DNA from: Sunxiuqinia sp965230765
GTDB lineage: Bacteria; Bacteroidota; Bacteroidia; Bacteroidales; Prolixibacteraceae
DNA length: 64,000 nt
Reading direction: 5' to 3'
NCBI GenBank assembly: GCA_965230765.1
Contig: CBDDLR010000001.1
Location: forward strand, 2,542,001-2,606,000
The translations under genes and the position numbers were made by a program. Below are positions 60,561-64,000 of this stretch, in pieces. The stretch's first letter is position 1. Each line of letters begins with the position of its first letter. The notes beneath the pieces are model-generated. The model did not search any database. It saw only the letters and a list, made by a program, of their open reading frames with translations, and was not told where the DNA came from.

Positions 60561-61543
60561 AAGTGTTCAGATGCAAATTTGATACAAGCGCTTTCCACTT
60601 CTTTTTGTGTTTTTGAAAACATCTCGCAGCCAATAACATGTGTTTCGGCGTTAAAAGCTTGTTTGTTTTTTAGTTTATCGGGCGTTCCCAACTGTTCAAA
60701 CATTTTTAGCATGGCATCCACACGAACCACATCATCCTGGTGTTCTTCATCCTGATAATAATAGCCAAGAAAAACTGGCTGTTCCACCTTTTCAAATAGT
60801 TCTTTTTGCATGGTTGCATCAATCAGTTGCTGCAGATAAACTGTTGCTTCCAGCCTGTAAATGCAGTTCCAGTATTTGCAGTCTTCGGCATCAAGGTTTT
60901 CATTGGTTTGTCGGTAATTGCTACCAAAAAATTGTCGGGCTATTTGTAAACCCCAGGGTTTTGAGAGCATAAATGCAGCCGGATCATTAATTCGGATATT
61001 TGGAGAAAGCAAAAATAACGAATGAACTTTTTCAGGAAATTCAACTGCCAGTTTTAGGGCCAGTGTCCCTCCGGTTGATGTCCCCATAATAATGACATTT
61101 TCTCCTAGCAACTGAGCTATTTGCAGGGCTTCTTTTGCCGAATTGTATAAACGGTCTGGGGTCATGTCCCGCAATGGTTCATCAACATCCAGCCCATGGG
61201 AGGCCAGCCTTGGAACATACAGGTTTGCGTTCATGAACCTGGCAAAGTTTCGATGGGTTGGATGTCCTTCATATCCGGAAGCCGATAAACCATGTAGGTA
61301 TAAGACGCAATACTCTGTTTGTTGTTTTACGCTATCATTATTCCAGGCAATGAACGATTTATTCCCGGGTTTTACAGGCAGCGGTTTTTCTTTTTCAATC
61401 AAGAATGAATCAAGTTCATTCAAGCCCAATTTTATTGTTGGCAGATCGCTGCTCAAAATTGGGTTTTCGGGCTTTGGTCCCATTCGGTAGACCAAAATTA
61501 TGACTAGCAAAATGATAAAGAGGATACGGATTGACTTTTTCAT
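60557..61543 (-). CDS. Membrane-anchored alpha/beta hydrolase
   Basis: A 328-residue enzyme with an N-terminal hydrophobic helix (about 5-20) as signal anchor, then an alpha/beta-hydrolase fold. LYLHGLSASGYEG is the oxyanion strand, the nucleophile elbow is GTSTGG with Ser156, and the terminal His sits in NAETHVIGC near residue 304. It is probably a carboxylesterase or lipase acting at the periplasmic face. The HAD phosphatase gene overlaps its end by 4 bp. Confidence 0.85.
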   Translation of the reverse strand: MKKSIRILFIILLVIILVYRMGPKPENPILSSDLPTIKLGLNELDSFLIEKEKPLPVKPGNKSFIAWNNDSVKQQTEYCVLYLHGLSASGYEGHPTHRNFARFMNANLYVPRLASHGLDVDEPLRDMTPDRLYNSAKEALQIAQLLGENVIIMGTSTGGTLALKLAVEFPEKVHSLFLLSPNIRINDPAAFMLSKPWGLQIARQFFGSNYRQTNENLDAEDCKYWNCIYRLEATVYLQQLIDATMQKELFEKVEQPVFLGYYYQDEEHQDDVVRVDAMLKMFEQLGTPDKLKNKQAFNAETHVIGCEMFSKTQKEVESACIKFASEHL

Positions 61544-61748
61544 TCGATATGGTTTTAGACTGTTGCGTTTGTAAATTTAATGGATGAATTGAAAGAATCA
61601 ATCAATACGTTAGTAAACATTTAGTCAATATTTTTTACAAGTACAGCTTTATAAACAAAGGATAAAAGCCCATTTATTATTAAACATTCGTATTAACAGT
61701 TTGTTAAAAGAATCATAATATAAAAACACGATTAACCAACCATACACG

Positions 61749-64000
61749 ATGGATAAATTTTCACAAGTAGGCAACCAGGAAATTGCTGCGATTGAAGAAC
61801 TTTATCAAGATTATTTAAAAGACCCGGAAAGCGTTGATGAAAGTTGGCAGCATTTTTTTAAAGGATTTGAATTAGCCCGCCTTAATTACAAATCTTCAGG
61901 GACAGCTTTTAGCCCTGAAAATATTGACAAGGAATTTGCCATTTTAAACCTGATTCACGGGTATCGGCAACGAGGGCACTTGTTTACGCAAACAAACCCC
62001 GTTCGTACCAGGCGGTCTTATACCCCAACCTTAGAGATTGAAAATTTTGGGCTTGAAGAAAGTGATCTGGACAAAGTGTTTCAGGCAGGGAGCAAAATCG
62101 GTATTGGACCAGCAAAATTAAAAGACATCATTGAGCACCTTGAAGCCACCTATTGTGATTCAATAGGGGTTGAGTATGTGTTTATGCGTAAGCCTGAAGT
62201 GGTGAATTGGCTTCAGGATAAAATGGAAAGTAGCCGAAATTCCGGGGATTTTACTTCAGAAAATAGAAAGCATATTTTTTACCACTTGAAACTGGCTGTT
62301 GGATTTGAAAATTACATCCATAAAAAATTTGTAGGACAAAAGCGTTTTTCGCTGGAAGGTGTCGAAACATTAATCCCGGCGCTGGATGCTGTGATTGAGC
62401 AGGGAGCAGAACTGGGAATAGAAGAGTTTGTGATGGGAATGGCACACCGCGGTCGTTTGAACGTGTTGGCCAATATCATGCAAAAACCCTACGAGCATAT
62501 TTTCAAAGAGTTTTATGGTTCAGAGTACGAAGAGGACATTACACTGGGCGATGTAAAGTATCACCTGGGGTATGAAAGCGAGGTTGTTTCAGACACTGGC
62601 AAAAAAATAAAGCTAAACCTGATGCCCAATCCTTCGCACCTGGAAGCGGTTGCTACCCTGGTGCAGGGAATGTCGCGCTCTAAAATTGAATCAACCTACA
62701 ATCGGGATTACAATAAGCTGGCTCCAATCGTTATTCATGGCGATGCGGCAATTGCGTCGCAGGGCGTTGTGTATGAAGTCATCCAAATGTCCCAGCTAAA
62801 TGGTTACAAAACTGGGGGTACTATTCATCTGGTTATCAATAACCAGGTTGGGTTTACAACGAACTACCTGGATGGACGTTCAAGTACGTACTGTACCGAC
62901 ATAGCAAAAGTTACCCGATCGCCCGTATTTCATGTGAATGGAGATGATGTGGAAGCAATGATTTACACCATCAAACTCGCCATGGAGTTCAGGCAGAAGT
63001 TTAATACTGATGTTTTTATTGACATTCTTTGTTACCGAAAATATGGGCATAACGAAGGAGATGAACCTCGTTTTACACAGCCTTTGTTGTACAAAGCCAT
63101 TTCTGCACATAAAAACCCACGCGATATTTATGTTGAGAAATTGGTTGAAAAAGGGATAATTGATACCCAGGAAGCGAAGGGTGAAATAAAAGCTTTTGAT
63201 GAATTTTTAGATTCAAAATATAAGGAATCCGAAAAAATCGAAAAGCTTCAAATCCGCAATTTTCTATTAAGCGATTACGACGCGTTTAATCTTGCATCAA
63301 AATCTGATCTGAAAGGGCAGGTGAATACCGGGGTATCGAAAGAACGATTACAGGAAATAGGCGAAAAGATTATTAGTTTGCCGAAAGATAAAGTCTTCTT
63401 TAAAAAGGTGAACAGGATTATCTCTGACCGAAGAATGATGTTGCTCGATAATAAGTTGGATTGGGCAATGGCAGAACTGTTGGCCTACGGAACATTATTG
63501 GATGAAGGTCATCCGGTTCGTGTTAGTGGACAAGATAGTGAACGTGGTACTTTTGCGCACAGGCATGCTTCGTTTGTCGTTGAAGATGCAGCAGAAAAGT
63601 TCTTCCCTTTGAAACATGTCTCTGAACAACAAGCACCTTTTTACATTTACAACTCACCATTGTCTGAATATGGTGTAATGGGCTACGAGTATGGTTACGC
63701 ATTGGCTCAACCAAATGCACTTACTGTTTGGGAAGCTCAATTTGGCGACTTCCATAATGTGGCGCAGGTAATTATTGACCAGTTTATTTCTTCTGCCGAA
63801 GAAAAATGGGGACTAATGAACAACCTGGTACTTTATCTTCCGCATGGGTATGAGGGGCAGGGACCTGAGCATTCCAGTGCACGGATTGAGAGATTCTTAA
63901 CGCTGGCAGCAAATAATAATATGCAGGTGGTTGTGCCAACAACCCCCGATAATATGTTTCACCTTCTCAGAAGGCATTTAAAATGGAATTATAGGTTGCC
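61749..64000 (+). CDS. sucA: 2-Oxoglutarate dehydrogenase E1 component (3' end outside window)
   Basis: Thiamine-diphosphate-dependent E1 subunit that decarboxylates 2-oxoglutarate for the TCA cycle. About 750 codons are present from ATG 61749, open at the window edge. It has the short N-terminal E2-binding segment (QEIAAIEELYQDYLKDPESV), FVMGMAHRGRLNVLAN, the ThDP region (HGDAAIASQGVVYEV, with NNQVGFTTN) and FLLSDYDAFN. Later come YEYGYALAQP and the EGQGPEHSSAR motif. A perfect 6-bp inverted repeat TTAACA-GTT-TGTTAA lies about 40 bp upstream. Confidence 0.96.
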   Translation, partial: MDKFSQVGNQEIAAIEELYQDYLKDPESVDESWQHFFKGFELARLNYKSSGTAFSPENIDKEFAILNLIHGYRQRGHLFTQTNPVRTRRSYTPTLEIENFGLEESDLDKVFQAGSKIGIGPAKLKDIIEHLEATYCDSIGVEYVFMRKPEVVNWLQDKMESSRNSGDFTSENRKHIFYHLKLAVGFENYIHKKFVGQKRFSLEGVETLIPALDAVIEQGAELGIEEFVMGMAHRGRLNVLANIMQKPYEHIFKEFYGSEYEEDITLGDVKYHLGYESEVVSDTGKKIKLNLMPNPSHLEAVATLVQGMSRSKIESTYNRDYNKLAPIVIHGDAAIASQGVVYEVIQMSQLNGYKTGGTIHLVINNQVGFTTNYLDGRSSTYCTDIAKVTRSPVFHVNGDDVEAMIYTIKLAMEFRQKFNTDVFIDILCYRKYGHNEGDEPRFTQPLLYKAISAHKNPRDIYVEKLVEKGIIDTQEAKGEIKAFDEFLDSKYKESEKIEKLQIRNFLLSDYDAFNLASKSDLKGQVNTGVSKERLQEIGEKIISLPKDKVFFKKVNRIISDRRMMLLDNKLDWAMAELLAYGTLLDEGHPVRVSGQDSERGTFAHRHASFVVEDAAEKFFPLKHVSEQQAPFYIYNSPLSEYGVMGYEYGYALAQPNALTVWEAQFGDFHNVAQVIIDQFISSAEEKWGLMNNLVLYLPHGYEGQGPEHSSARIERFLTLAANNNMQVVVPTTPDNMFHLLRRHLKWNYRL

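Noticed and set aside
61693..61707. TTAACA-GTT-TGTTAA before sucA as another site of the GGTTAA regulon
   Set aside because: It is an inverted, not direct, repeat, with a different final base and no 10-bp periodicity. A lone TTAACC nearby is not enough.

Overview
The window is a low-GC chromosomal segment of a member of the Bacteroidota. This rests on a SusC/SusD pair with a FecR/ECF-sigma switch, a type IX secretion (T9SS) sorting domain, GldA/GldFG-like ABC proteins, DUF4843, DUF2891 and DUF4097 families, absence of clear Shine-Dalgarno sequences, and -7 promoter boxes of the TAnnTTTG type. An anaerobic or marine Bacteroidales/Marinilabiliales-like organism is plausible, but the sequence does not fix the genus. 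I saw no tRNA, rRNA, CRISPR array or transposase.

Layout. 1-5.7 kb: housekeeping genes on the minus strand (hemA partial, guaB, aroE, a DUF368 lipid-carrier translocase, a glycosyltransferase). 5.7-14 kb: an ECF sigma / membrane anti-sigma-like / DUF4097 operon, TrmJ, DUF2891, two pairs of recently duplicated small genes, and a 7TM-HD phosphohydrolase. 14-17.7 kb, plus strand: NlpC/P60 peptidase, Nudix hydrolase, GH3 glycosidase. 17.7-25.7 kb, minus strand: cysteine-synthase-like enzyme with a Cys-rich tail, M16 peptidase, DsbD-like reductase, thioredoxin/TPR protein. 26-31.7 kb, plus strand: histidine kinase, OmpR-type regulator, outer-membrane barrel protein and a rhodanese lipoprotein. 31.8-38.5 kb: two MutS-like ATPases around a four-helix-bundle protein, then a GldFG-like fusion permease and its ATPase. 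38.7-48 kb: a complete ECF sigma-FecR-SusC-SusD-DUF4843-PKD-like uptake locus without local glycosidases. 48.2-51.3 kb: a scrap yard of recent partial duplications and pseudogenes. 51.3-53.2 kb: ilvA with an ACT-domain partner behind two tandem isoleucine-rich leader-peptide attenuators. 53.3-57.6 kb: a periplasmic redox module (NapH-like polyferredoxin, Tat ferredoxin, Cys-rich PhnD-like lipoprotein, and a beta-propeller with three vicinal Cys-Cys pairs). 58-64 kb: FecR-like fragment protein, SGNH hydrolase with a T9SS domain, Nif11-like small protein, HAD phosphatase, alpha/beta hydrolase and sucA (partial).

Two features stand out. First, direct repeats of GGTTAA/TTAACC with 10- or 21-bp spacing lie upstream of the histidine-kinase gene, the barrel gene, the ABC-transporter gene and the Cys-Cys propeller gene. 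At the first two promoters the distance to the -7 box is identical. This suggests a regulon of the local two-component system linking an envelope barrel, an ABC system and a redox module. Second, the ilvA leader contains two complete attenuators in series (17 and 18 codons with 9 and 8 Ile codons), each followed by an intrinsic terminator and an alternative antiterminator pairing.
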